40,966 nucleotides of DNA, taken from the NCBI GenBank assembly GCA_903847415.1, contig CAINDR010000017.1:1-40966 (forward strand), written 5' to 3'. How positions within the stretch are numbered: position 1 is the first letter of the stretch; each line of letters starts with the position of its first letter. Positions 13,898-21,086 of this stretch are shown piece after piece. The stretch comes from Candidatus Falkowiibacteriota bacterium. Its GTDB lineage: Bacteria; Patescibacteriota; Patescibacteriia; Patescibacteriales; UBA12465. The notes under the pieces are model-generated. The model saw only the letters and a list, made by a program, of their open reading frames with translations. It did not search any database and was not told the DNA's origin. The translations under genes and the position numbers were made by a program.

Positions 13898-15562
13898 ATG
13901 TCTACAAAAAAAACCAAAAAACAACCAACAAAGTATATTTTTGTGGTTGGCGGTGTTATGAGTGGGGTTGGAAAGGGGATTACGACGGCCTCAATTGGTG
14001 AGATTCTCCAGAATCAAGGTTTCTTGGTGAGCGCCATTAAAATGGATCCATATATTAACGTCGATGCCGGGACAATGAACCCAATTGAGCATGGAGAGGT
14101 TTTTGTGACTGATGATGGCGATGAAACCGATCAGGATATCGGTAATTATGAAAGATTTCTGAACCAAAACATTTATAAAGAGAATTACATGACCACTGGC
14201 CGTGTTTATCGTTCAGTAATTGAGAAAGAACGTAATTTGGAGTATCAAGGGAAATGCGTTCAGGTGGTGCCGCATATTCCTCAGGAGATTAGAGGGCGAA
14301 TTGAGAAGGCGGTGGAAAAAACTGGTGCGGAAATCATGATTATTGAAATTGGGGGGACGGTTGGTGAGTATGAAAATCTTTTATTTTTGGAGGCGGCAAG
14401 AGTAATGAAATTATATAGCCCAAAAGATGTTTTGTTTGTGATGGTCTCTTATTTGCCTATTCCTAATAAAATTGGCGAAATGAAAACAAAGCCAACTCAA
14501 CATGCGGTTCGAAATCTGCAAGCTGCCGGTATTCAACCTGACTTCTTGGTAGCACGTAGTGAATTGCCGATTGATATGGCTCGAAAAGAAAAAATTGCGA
14601 TTAATTGTAATGTGGCAGTTGAAGATGTGATTGCTGCTCCAGATGCAGATTCAATTTATGATATTCCTTTGAATTTTGAAAAGGATCATTTGGGAGAAAG
14701 AATTCTGAAGAAATTTAATCTTAGATCACGGGCTAATGATGGTAATGTTGCCTGGCGAAAAATGGTTTCTGATTTAAAAAATCCGAAAGATACTATTGAG
14801 ATTGGAATTGTTGGAAAATATTTTGCTAGTGGTGATTTTTGTCTCACCGATTCTTATATCTCAGTGATTGAAGCTGTTCGTCATGCTGGCGGAAAAAATC
14901 AGACAAAGGTCAATTTGCATTGGCTTTCAGCGGAAGAGGTTGGTGAGCAGGGATCAAAAATGCTGAAGAAATTTGATGGTCTAATTATTCCTCAAGGTTG
15001 GGGTGGTCGTGGTAGTGAGGGAAAAATTGAAGCAATTCGTTATTGTCGAGAGAAAAAGATTCCTTATTTCGGGCTTTGTTATGGAATGCAAATGGCTGTG
15101 ATTGAATTTTCCCGCAATGTTCTTGGTTGGAAGGATGCTAACTCTGAAGAAGTTGATCAAAAAACAAAGCACCCAGTTATTCACATTATGCCAGATCAGC
15201 AAGAATTGATTGCTAAAAATGGTTATGGTGGCACAATCCGCTTGGGATCTTGGCCTTGTTCCTTAAAACCAGGATCACATTTGGCAAAAGCTTATGGAAA
15301 AGTGACAACTGAAAAAATTATCAAAGAACGCCATCGTCATCGTTATGAATTTAACAATGAATATCGCGAAGCGCTTGAAAATAAGGGTCTAGTTATTTCG
15401 GGAACTTCTCCGGATGGGAAAATTGTGGAAGCAATTGAAATTACGAATCATCCATTTTTTGTGGGAGTGCAGTTTCATCCCGAATATCTTTCTCGACCGT
15501 TAGCGCCACATCCATTATTTGTGGAATTTGTGAAAGTTTGTCGAGATTTAAAGAAAAAATAA
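13898..15562 (+). CDS. pyrG: CTP synthase
   Basis: 554 residues, normal length. It converts UTP to CTP using ATP and glutamine-derived ammonia. The N-terminal synthetase domain has SGVGKGITTAS (P-loop) and IEIGGTVGEYE; the C-terminal class I glutamine amidotransferase domain has the nucleophile elbow FGLCYGMQ and the catalytic His-Glu in VQFHPEYLSRP. All expected motifs are present. Single gene with its own promoter. De novo pyrimidine genes are not seen in the window, so UTP may be salvaged. Confidence 0.98.
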   Translation: MSTKKTKKQPTKYIFVVGGVMSGVGKGITTASIGEILQNQGFLVSAIKMDPYINVDAGTMNPIEHGEVFVTDDGDETDQDIGNYERFLNQNIYKENYMTTGRVYRSVIEKERNLEYQGKCVQVVPHIPQEIRGRIEKAVEKTGAEIMIIEIGGTVGEYENLLFLEAARVMKLYSPKDVLFVMVSYLPIPNKIGEMKTKPTQHAVRNLQAAGIQPDFLVARSELPIDMARKEKIAINCNVAVEDVIAAPDADSIYDIPLNFEKDHLGERILKKFNLRSRANDGNVAWRKMVSDLKNPKDTIEIGIVGKYFASGDFCLTDSYISVIEAVRHAGGKNQTKVNLHWLSAEEVGEQGSKMLKKFDGLIIPQGWGGRGSEGKIEAIRYCREKKIPYFGLCYGMQMAVIEFSRNVLGWKDANSEEVDQKTKHPVIHIMPDQQELIAKNGYGGTIRLGSWPCSLKPGSHLAKAYGKVTTEKIIKERHRHRYEFNNEYREALENKGLVISGTSPDGKIVEAIEITNHPFFVGVQFHPEYLSRPLAPHPLFVEFVKVCRDLKKK

Positions 15563-15634
15563 TTAAAGAGTTATTTCTTATTTTTGCTTTTGGCGTTATA
15601 CTGTTATTAATTAATTCTTGATTACTAAAATTAT

Positions 15635-16414
15635 ATGGAAAACAATTTATGTTCTTGTGGCAGTGAATGCCATTGTAAGGGAAAAGGGAAGTTAGTCGTC
15701 TCTGTTGTGGCCATGCTGTTATTGGCAGGCATCGTGACAATCGCAATTTTGCGTGATCGGATTGTTAATCAACAATTTCGACAAATCACAGTTACTGGTC
15801 AAGGAAAAGTAGCTTATACCCCAGATATAGCGGTGATTAATTTGGGAGTTCAAATTGATAAAGCTAAAACTGCCGAAGAAGCTTTGACTCAACTCAATTC
15901 GAAAATGACTTCAGTCGTGTTAGCAGTAAAAGCTGAAGGGATCGCAGATGGCGATATTGAGACCCAGAATTATAATCTTTCACCACAAATTGAATACGGC
16001 AACAATAATATTGCCTCCACCACCGGTTATAACGCTAATCAGCAGTTGAGTGTTAAGGTAAAAGCGTTTGATCAAAATAAAGAGAAACTGAATCAAGTTA
16101 TTGGAGCGGCTAGTAAAGCTGGAGCGAACCAAGTTAACAATTTATCTTTTGATTCTTCTCAACTTAACGATTTAAAACAACAAGCTCGCTTACTTGCTCT
16201 GAAAGATGCAAAAGAAAAAAGTTCTTTAATGGCCAATGCTGCTGGGGTAAGTATCAAAAATATTGCTGGTTGGTATGAGAATTTAATTCAGCCACAACCA
16301 GTTTACGGAATGGCCTATGGCGCTGGAATGGGTGGAAACGGAGCGGCGCCTCAGGTTTCTGCTGGTAGTCATGAAGTTATTATTGAAATCGGTGTAAATT
16401 ATAATATTGAATAA
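15635..16414 (+). CDS. SIMPL-domain (DUF541) membrane-anchored protein with an N-terminal Cys cluster
   Basis: 259 residues. The first 20 carry CSCGSECHC, four cysteines and a histidine within 9 residues, on the cytoplasmic side of a single membrane helix (about 20-38). The extracytoplasmic part is a SIMPL domain (about 50-259; ITVTGQGKVAYTPDIA at its start and the Ala-rich LNSKMTSVVLAVKAEGI helix). SIMPL proteins are periplasmic or surface proteins of poorly known role, some tied to oxidative stress. The Cys cluster could bind metal or form a thioether or disulfide contact. Terminator follows. Confidence 0.85.
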   Translation: MENNLCSCGSECHCKGKGKLVVSVVAMLLLAGIVTIAILRDRIVNQQFRQITVTGQGKVAYTPDIAVINLGVQIDKAKTAEEALTQLNSKMTSVVLAVKAEGIADGDIETQNYNLSPQIEYGNNNIASTTGYNANQQLSVKVKAFDQNKEKLNQVIGAASKAGANQVNNLSFDSSQLNDLKQQARLLALKDAKEKSSLMANAAGVSIKNIAGWYENLIQPQPVYGMAYGAGMGGNGAAPQVSAGSHEVIIEIGVNYNIE

Positions 16415-16437
16415 ACTCTAAGAAGTAGAAATTAAAA

Positions 16438-16470
16438 AAGCCCTGACATAAAATGTTGGGGCTTTGTTAT
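16438..16470. terminator. Terminator between the SIMPL gene and the receiver-like gene
   Basis: Plus-strand arms AAGCCCTGACA (16438-16448) and TGTTGGGGCTT (16454-16464), 11 bp with two G-U pairs, then TGTTATT. Read on the minus strand the stem has two mismatches but a better T-run, so it probably serves both convergent genes. Confidence 0.82.
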
Positions 16471-16778
16471 TCGATTAATACTTTTTTGATTGCTTCTTCT
16501 AATTCCTTTTTTTTAAAAGGGATTGGTAAAAAATTGATTCGTGGATATTCTATTTTATCTTTTGCTAAGCGTTCTGGCACTCCTGAGTGGTAGACAATGA
16601 TTTTCATTTCTTCTCCTTGATATTTAATCAAGTTGTGTTCACCAATTATATCTGCAATAACCAGAGAAGCTTCGCTTTTTTCTTCGACAATTTCCAAACC
16701 GAGTTGTTTTAAAATTATTTTAGTATATTCTCGATTAGAGAATTCGTGAAAGTTTAAAAATATTTTTTTATTTTTCAT
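16467..16778 (-). CDS. Receiver-like protein, degenerate response-regulator fold
   Basis: 103 residues with the alternating strand/helix rhythm of a receiver domain: LVIADI (about 39-44) where the phospho-acceptor strand would be, KIIVYHSG (59-66) in place of beta4, and a FLPIPFKKKELEEAI end (about 84-98) matching beta5-alpha5. The conserved Lys before PF is Ile (IPF), so classical phosphorylation switching is doubtful. No output domain. It could be a stand-alone signalling adaptor or an unrelated Rossmann-like protein. It is divergent from HU with its own promoter. Family call is tentative. Confidence 0.6.
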   Translation of the reverse strand: MKNKKIFLNFHEFSNREYTKIILKQLGLEIVEEKSEASLVIADIIGEHNLIKYQGEEMKIIVYHSGVPERLAKDKIEYPRINFLPIPFKKKELEEAIKKVLIE

Positions 16779-16803
16779 TTTTTAAAGAATTTTTTGTTTT
16801 TTC

Positions 16804-16832
16804 ATTGTATTATTTTCGAACATAAAAGTCAA
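16804..16832 (-). promoter_or_regulatory. Promoter of the receiver-like gene
   Basis: Minus-strand TTGACT (16832-16827), 17-bp spacer, TACAAT (16809-16804). Confidence 0.75.
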
Positions 16833-16900
16833 TAAAATTAGTTAAAATGTAAGTAAATAAAGGCTAAAATTTTATTAAAGACTTCCTTCTCCTTTGTTTA

Positions 16901-16929
16901 TTGGCAAATTATTTTCACTATGCTATAAT
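16901..16929 (+). promoter_or_regulatory. Promoter of the HU gene
   Basis: TTGGCA (16901-16906), 17-bp spacer, TATAAT (16924-16929). Start near 16936, giving a 5' leader of about 90 nt. Confidence 0.82.
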
Positions 16930-16977
16930 AAGCTTATAAATAAAAGGATTATATCCATTTAATTTAGGAATTATTAT

Positions 16978-17004
16978 TCTACTTCATCTTTAGGTGTAAG
17001 TAGA
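16978..17004 (+). promoter_or_regulatory. Hairpin in the HU mRNA leader
   Basis: TCTACTT (16978-16984) and AAGTAGA (16998-17004), perfect 7-bp arms around a 13-nt loop, 24 nt before the ATG. It may affect stability or translation. Confidence 0.5.
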
Positions 17005-17027
17005 GTAGTGAGCCCCATGCAATTTTT

Positions 17028-17309
17028 ATGTCAAAAATGACAAAAGCACAGATGGTTGCCAGCTTAGCTGAAACCGCCGGTATGAGTAAAAAAGATGTCG
17101 CTGCTTTTATTGAAGCAATGTCTGACATGGTTTACAAAGAAGTAAAAAAGAACGGCGAATGCTTAGTTCCTGGCTTCGGTAAATTAGTAAAGGCAAAAAG
17201 AAAAGCTCGCGAAGGTCGCAACCCAGCAACTGGTGAAACCATCAAAATCCCAGCGAAGACAGTTGTAAAATTCCGTCTTGCAAAAGCTGTGAAGGATGCT
17301 GTTCTCTAA
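17028..17309 (+). CDS. HU-family nucleoid DNA-binding protein
   Basis: 93 residues, full length. HU dimers bend DNA and compact the nucleoid. The helical N-terminus (MTKAQMVASLAETAGMSKKDV), the GFGKL turn, and the DNA-binding arm with the RNPATGE motif (about 65-71) and Pro in IPAKTVVKF are all present. A second ATG at 17037 (residue 4) fits the family start equally well. Strong promoter, long leader and strong terminator suggest high expression. Confidence 0.96.
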   Translation: MSKMTKAQMVASLAETAGMSKKDVAAFIEAMSDMVYKEVKKNGECLVPGFGKLVKAKRKAREGRNPATGETIKIPAKTVVKFRLAKAVKDAVL

Positions 17310-17329
17310 TTGATAGAATCTTTTCTCAC

Positions 17330-17361
17330 AAAAAACCACCTACGGAATCAGGTGGTTTTTT
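17330..17361. terminator. Bidirectional terminator between HU and the HTH gene
   Basis: AAAAAACCACCT (17330-17341) and AGGTGGTTTTTT (17350-17361), perfect 12-bp arms, T-run on both strands. Confidence 0.93.
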
Positions 17362-17379
17362 AATATAAACTTTTTGCAT

Positions 17380-17679
17380 CTATTTTTCACTTTTTAGATA
17401 TTGACCAATCCCGTAGTTAATATATTTGTTTAGTAGTTTTTTGGTGGAATGAAGATAGAGTAGCAGGGAACTGAGTTCAATTTGATAACGGTTTTTGATA
17501 ATTCTGAATTTTAAATCAGAAACTCCTTGATCATCATTGGTCTTTTCTAATTTTAAAGCGCGACGAATGGTCTTGGTTTGGACTCCACCAAATTTAGCGG
17601 CTTCTGAGACTGAAAGCCAGAGAGGATTTTGAATTATTGTTGCTGAGCTTTCAATTGAGGCCTTGCTCAAGTTTTTCAT
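17380..17679 (-). CDS. Small helix-turn-helix DNA-binding protein (excisionase/HTH_17-like)
   Basis: 99 residues. Residues 22-45 (LSVSEAAKFGGVQTKTIRRALK) fit a winged-helix MerR/excisionase-type HTH in which the second helix contacts DNA; LKFRIIKNRYQIELSSLLLYL (56-76) fits the wing and following helix that read a target in this family. No effector or enzyme domain. A perfect 8-bp inverted repeat lies 26 bp upstream in its own promoter region and is a natural operator candidate. It could be a remnant of a mobile element or a chromosomal regulator. Confidence 0.72.
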   Translation of the reverse strand: MKNLSKASIESSATIIQNPLWLSVSEAAKFGGVQTKTIRRALKLEKTNDDQGVSDLKFRIIKNRYQIELSSLLLYLHSTKKLLNKYINYGIGQYLKSEK

Positions 17680-17705
17680 ATTTTTTTTGCTTATCGATGA
17701 AAGAT

Positions 17706-17732
17706 AAGTCTAGGCTAGTCTAGACTTAAGTC
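17706..17732. promoter_or_regulatory. Operator-like inverted repeats upstream of the HTH gene
   Basis: AAGTCTAG (17706-17713) and CTAGACTT (17720-17727), perfect arms with a 6-bp spacer; GACTTAAGTC (17723-17732) is a second palindrome sharing the right arm. The site overlaps a weak minus-strand promoter (TTAAGT, 17 bp, TATCTT). Autoregulation by the HTH protein is inferred. Confidence 0.5.
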
Positions 17733-17864
17733 CGGTTTTTTTTCTTGTTTGTATCTTATATAATATTCTTTTTTTCGTACAGGGGGTCTTTTTTGTCCTT
17801 TTATTTTGCTTTGCAGGGTGAAGTATTTTTAGAAACTGGTCTTAGCCAAAGTACCTATGATAGC

Positions 17865-17893
17865 TTGCCTAAAACATTCCAATTTGCTAAGAT
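17865..17893 (+). promoter_or_regulatory. Promoter of the sigma factor gene
   Basis: TTGCCT (17865-17870), 17-bp spacer, TAAGAT (17888-17893); leader of about 40 nt to the ATG at 17939. Confidence 0.65.
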
Positions 17894-17938
17894 AATTTGG
17901 TTAAGATGCGGGGTTAATTCCGCTTGTCTTTATTATTC

Positions 17939-18529
17939 ATGTCTGACAGTTTACTCACAAAATGGCAGGAAAAGAAAAACCTTTCTCGTTTAAAAAGTGG
18001 AGATAAGGAAGCCTTTATTAAGGCTTATGATGATTTCGCGGACGATTTATATCGTTTTGCGTTTTTTAAGTTGGGCAGCGAAGATGAGGCTAAGGATTTG
18101 GTTTCAATTATCTTTTTGAAAGCCTGGAATTACATTCAAACTAATTCTTTGAAAGATGCTAAAACTTTGCGAGCTTTACTCTATAAAATTGCCAGAAACG
18201 CCATTATTGATCATTATCGCGATAAAGGAGCTGCTGCTGAAATTTCTTTGGAGGACGCCCCTCAGGCTCTTGAATTGCCAGATGAGAGCCAAAATCAAGA
18301 TGATTTGTTGGACAAAAAGGCAAATTTGGGCTTAATTCAGGAAAAACTGATGCTTTTAAAGGACGAATATCGAGAAATCATTATTTGGCGCTTTATCGAT
18401 GATCTGAGTATGGATGAAATTGCGAATATTACTGAAAAAAAGAAAGGAAATGTGCGAGTTTTGCTTCATCGAGCAATTACTGCTCTTAAGGAGTTAGTTA
18501 ACGAAGAAGATGAATCAGAAAAAGAATAA
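17939..18529 (+). CDS. ECF-type sigma-70 family RNA polymerase sigma factor
   Basis: 196 residues. Region 2 (about 20-85: DLYRFAFFKLGSEDEAKDLVSIIFLKAW) binds core polymerase and the -10; region 4 (about 135-190: LKDEYREIIIWRFIDDLSMDEIA then a recognition helix GNVRVLLHRA) binds the -35. Regions 1 and 3 are missing, as in ECF sigmas. The ATG at 17939 is chosen over a TTG at 17924. The membrane protein at 19842 is the kind of partner that follows such sigmas in Patescibacteria, so surface or envelope control is likely; the S-layer-like gene is next. No promoter consensus for this sigma could be derived. Confidence 0.92.
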   Translation: MSDSLLTKWQEKKNLSRLKSGDKEAFIKAYDDFADDLYRFAFFKLGSEDEAKDLVSIIFLKAWNYIQTNSLKDAKTLRALLYKIARNAIIDHYRDKGAAAEISLEDAPQALELPDESQNQDDLLDKKANLGLIQEKLMLLKDEYREIIIWRFIDDLSMDEIANITEKKKGNVRVLLHRAITALKELVNEEDESEKE

Positions 18530-18534
18530 CAAAG

Positions 18535-18563
18535 AGCAGAAATGACAGGTTTCTGTTTTTTTG
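18535..18563 (+). terminator. Terminator of the sigma gene
   Basis: CAGAAA (18537-18542) and TTTCTG (18550-18555), extended by G-U and A-U pairs, followed by TTTTTTT. It separates the sigma gene from the ATPase gene. Confidence 0.8.
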
Positions 18564-18592
18564 TTGACAATATACTTTTAGTAGTATACAAT
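18564..18592 (+). promoter_or_regulatory. Promoter of the DUF4143 ATPase gene
   Basis: TTGACA (18564-18569), 17-bp spacer, TACAAT (18587-18592). Confidence 0.82.
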
Positions 18593-18608
18593 ATTAAGCA
18601 TAATATTG
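18589..18608. promoter_or_regulatory. Operator-like inverted repeat over the start of the ATPase transcript
   Basis: CAATATTA (18589-18596) and TAATATTG (18601-18608), perfect 8-bp arms, AGCA spacer, overlapping the -10 and expected +1. A repressor bound here would block initiation. Confidence 0.55.
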
Positions 18609-18643
18609 TATAGTGTAGTATATAAAATTTAGCTTTATTTTTT

Positions 18644-19786
18644 ATGGTAAAAATTATAAAAAGAGCGATAATGGAGCCAATATTAAATAATTTATCAAAA
18701 ACAAATAAAATTGTGATAATTTATGGCGCTCGCCAGGTTGGCAAAACAACCTTGGCTAATCAAATTATTGAAGAGTTAGGACTAAGGACTCTAAAGATTA
18801 ATGCTGATGAGCTGAAATATCATGATGTTTTAGGTGGTCGGGATTTGGATAAAATGAAGTCACTGGTAAGCGGTTACGAATTGTTATTTATTGATGAGGC
18901 TCAAAGGATAGAAAATATCGGTATCAATCTGAAAATTTTAGCCGATGGCTTGCCAAATCTAAAAATAATTGTTACTGGATCATCTTCGTTTGAGTTAGCA
19001 AACAAAATAAACGAGCCGCTGACTGGGAGAACTTGGACCTATAATCTTTTTTCTTTGTCATTTTTGGAATTATCGGCGCAGTATAATGAGTTTGAACTCA
19101 AGGGTTTTTTTGAAAATGTTTTAATTTATGGAGCGTATCCAGAAGTGTTTACTACTCAAAATTTAGTGGACAAAAAGAAGTTATTGGAAGAGGTTTCTAA
19201 TGCCTATCTTTATAAAGATATTCTGGCGCTGGACAAGATTAAAAAGTCCGAAAAAATTGCTAAACTGCTTAAATTATTGGCTTTTCAGATTGGACAGGAA
19301 GTTTCTGTTCATGAATTAGCATTAAATTTAGAGCTGAATCAAGAGACAGTCAGAAGGTATTTGGATTTACTAGAGAAGTCGTTTGTTATTTTCCGCTTAG
19401 CCGCTTTGGCAAAAAATCCACGCAAAGAGATTGCCAAAAAGGATAAGATATATTTTTATGACTTGGGTGTCAGAAATGTCTTAATTGATAACTTTAATTT
19501 ACTTGCTAACCGTAATGATTTGGGAGCTTTATTTGAGAATTTTTTGGTTGTTGAAAGAATGAAAAAATTAATATACCAACAGAAAACAACAGCGGGGTAT
19601 TTTTGGCGGTCTTATACAGGCGGAGAGGTTGATTATATTGAGGAAGATGCTGGAAAGTATTCTGCGTACGAGTTTAAATACGGGAAAAAAACCTCAAAAT
19701 TACCAAATAAACTTGTAGAAGACTATGGTAGTCCTGATTTTAAGTTAATTAATCGCGATAACTATTTAGATTTTATTGGGGTTTAA
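18644..19786 (+). CDS. AAA-family ATPase with DUF4143
   Basis: 380 residues. Walker A GARQVGKTT (28-36), Walker B LLFIDEAQ (80-87), sensor TGSSSFEL (111-118), a GRTWTYNL arginine element (about 128-135), and a C-terminal DUF4143 part ending in a nuclease-like VDYIEED/EFKYGKK pattern (about 330-355). These ATPases are common, sporadic in genomes, and of unknown role; links to defence or toxin-antitoxin have been proposed. It has its own promoter and operator-like repeat and splits the sigma gene from its likely partner, so it looks inserted. A start at codon 10 (18671) is possible. Confidence 0.9.
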   Translation: MVKIIKRAIMEPILNNLSKTNKIVIIYGARQVGKTTLANQIIEELGLRTLKINADELKYHDVLGGRDLDKMKSLVSGYELLFIDEAQRIENIGINLKILADGLPNLKIIVTGSSSFELANKINEPLTGRTWTYNLFSLSFLELSAQYNEFELKGFFENVLIYGAYPEVFTTQNLVDKKKLLEEVSNAYLYKDILALDKIKKSEKIAKLLKLLAFQIGQEVSVHELALNLELNQETVRRYLDLLEKSFVIFRLAALAKNPRKEIAKKDKIYFYDLGVRNVLIDNFNLLANRNDLGALFENFLVVERMKKLIYQQKTTAGYFWRSYTGGEVDYIEEDAGKYSAYEFKYGKKTSKLPNKLVEDYGSPDFKLINRDNYLDFIGV

Positions 19787-19841
19787 ATTATTTTTCAGCT
19801 TTACTGTAACAATTTTTTGTTCAGTTCGTATACCTTAGTGT

Positions 19842-20588
19842 ATGAAGGAAAGGGATTTGTTAAAACAATTAAATAATTTGCGTAATATTCGCCCTGATGA
19901 TACTTGGAAGCAAAGTCAGAGAACTTTGTTATTAACGCAAATTTCCAATTCTGCCCCAAGAGAACTTTCTTCTTGGGAGGGTTTTGTTATTGTTTTTAAG
20001 ACCTCGGTTAAGACTTTTTCTCAGCCAGCAGTCGCTTTTGCCTCCTTTGTGTGTCTGATGTTTGTCTCAGCAATCTTTGGTCATAATTGGCTGAATAATG
20101 CCAAGCCAAATGACACAATGTATGTTGCTAGGGTAATTAGTGAAAAAGTAAAATTAAATACAGTTATTGATAAAGAGGCCCGTGAAAAAATGGAGGCCCA
20201 GTTTGCCGCTGAACACGCAACTGATATTGCCACTGTTCTTGCTGATCCAAAATTTAATACTCCCGATAATCAAGTTGAAGTAGCAAAATTAAACAGTAAC
20301 TTTAATCAAGAGATTGAAACGGTTAAGACTCGCCTGATCGCTATTGCGCCAGCAACAGTAGTTGTTCCAGAAAAAGTTGAAGAAAAGGTGACAAGTGCTT
20401 CTTCGGGCAAGGATGATAGCGGTGTGCAATTGTTTATTCCGGAAAAAGTAGCCACTAGCACAGCCACTAGCACTGCTAGTTCCACTCAAGAAAAAACAAT
20501 TGTTGACCAAGCTCAAGATTCTTTTCAGAAAAAAGATTATCAAAAAGCTTTGGATAATCTCCAAAAAATAGACGAGTTGATCAAATAA
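19842..20588 (+). CDS. Membrane-anchored protein, probable anti-sigma or sigma-partner (DUF5667-like)
   Basis: 248 residues: a cytoplasmic N-terminus (1-60), one membrane helix (about 63-83), an outside helical region with acidic/basic heptads (about 95-175), a Ser/Thr/Ala linker (SSGK...TATSTASSTQ) and a short C-terminal helix. Topology and place fit a regulator of the sigma at 17939, although a zinc-binding anti-sigma motif is not seen. A TATACC hexamer ends 7 bases before the ATG with GTAACA 17 bp upstream, which would give a leaderless mRNA; weak. Function inferred from context. Confidence 0.6.
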   Translation: MKERDLLKQLNNLRNIRPDDTWKQSQRTLLLTQISNSAPRELSSWEGFVIVFKTSVKTFSQPAVAFASFVCLMFVSAIFGHNWLNNAKPNDTMYVARVISEKVKLNTVIDKEAREKMEAQFAAEHATDIATVLADPKFNTPDNQVEVAKLNSNFNQEIETVKTRLIAIAPATVVVPEKVEEKVTSASSGKDDSGVQLFIPEKVATSTATSTASSTQEKTIVDQAQDSFQKKDYQKALDNLQKIDELIK

Positions 20589-20600
20589 TATGATGCGTAT

Positions 20601-20980
20601 TTACTAGGCGATTGTTGTCGCTTAATAAATCCGAATCATATATTCATATATATGTATATATGAAACGGATGAACAAAGCCTGCGAAAGGTTGAGTCGCGT
20701 TTCGACGCGATGGCATTGTTTCTTAATTAATTTTATTTCAAAAGAGGACTTATAACCTCAAAGAAAAGCGAGAGACGATTGAAGTAGAACTGATTTCTAT
20801 TTAGCTCCGAAAAGTTGCTAGACCAAAATCAGCGCCCACTTAGATCGATTTAGCTTTTCTCCTTCATTATTTATTTAATGAGCGGGGAAGCGGGATTCCG
20901 ATTGATTTAAGCTAAGTGCTTTTAAAGTCAAAATGACTTAACGAAGCAAAGCTAGTAATCAAAACGAAAAAATCGTTTTC
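20601..20980 (+). ncRNA. Densely structured leader or independent RNA before the surface-protein gene
   Basis: The 498 bases between 20588 and the ATG at 21087 hold no gene but at least seven helices. ATCCG and CGGAT (20629-20633, 20666-20670) with TCATATAT and ATATATGA (20636-20643, 20656-20663) form a long stem with an AA/AA internal loop. GAACAA/TTGTTTC (20671, 20716) encloses GTCGCG/CGCGAT (20694, 20706). GAGG/CCTC pairs at 20744. AGAAAAGC/GCTTTTCT (20762, 20853) encloses CTGATTT/AAATCAG (20790, 20826) and TTTAGC/GCTAGA. A nested hairpin at 20902-20962 has four collinear stems, and AAAACG/CGTTTT follows. I match it to no known family. It is probably the 5' untranslated region of the highly expressed surface protein. 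Confidence 0.6.
20902..20962 (+). other. Long nested hairpin within the structured leader
   Basis: Four collinear pairings on one axis: TTGATT/AATCAA (20902-20907, 20957-20962), AGCT/AGCT, TGCTT/AAGCA and AAGTC/GACTT, closed by an AAAAT loop. This is the strongest single helix of the region and has no T-run after it. Confidence 0.65.
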
Positions 20981-21086
20981 CGTGAATTATTTGGAGTTTT
21001 ATCCCTTTTGAATCTATTTTATTGTCAATCGTCGGCTCGTACTACTATTGTCCGGCGCCACGAATGATAATTTCCTTAAAACAAAT

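Noticed and set aside
17745-17993. 82-residue plus-strand reading frame
   Set aside because: It crosses the sigma gene promoter and start; its composition (Phe/Tyr/Leu) is not protein-like.
20671-20722. Cyclic-di-GMP-I riboswitch, from AAAGCC and GAAAGG strings and a three-helix fold
   Set aside because: The conserved order of core segments does not match and the rest of the aptamer is absent.
20629-21047. tmRNA, because of a GTTTCGACGCG motif near 20699 like the tmRNA 5' region
   Set aside because: No acceptor-stem partner, no T-loop (GGTTCGANTCC), no CCA end and no tag reading frame could be found within 400 nt.
21048-21086. TTG start of the surface protein
   Set aside because: It puts 13 hydrophilic residues ahead of a complete signal peptide; the ATG at 21087 fits the T at -1 context.
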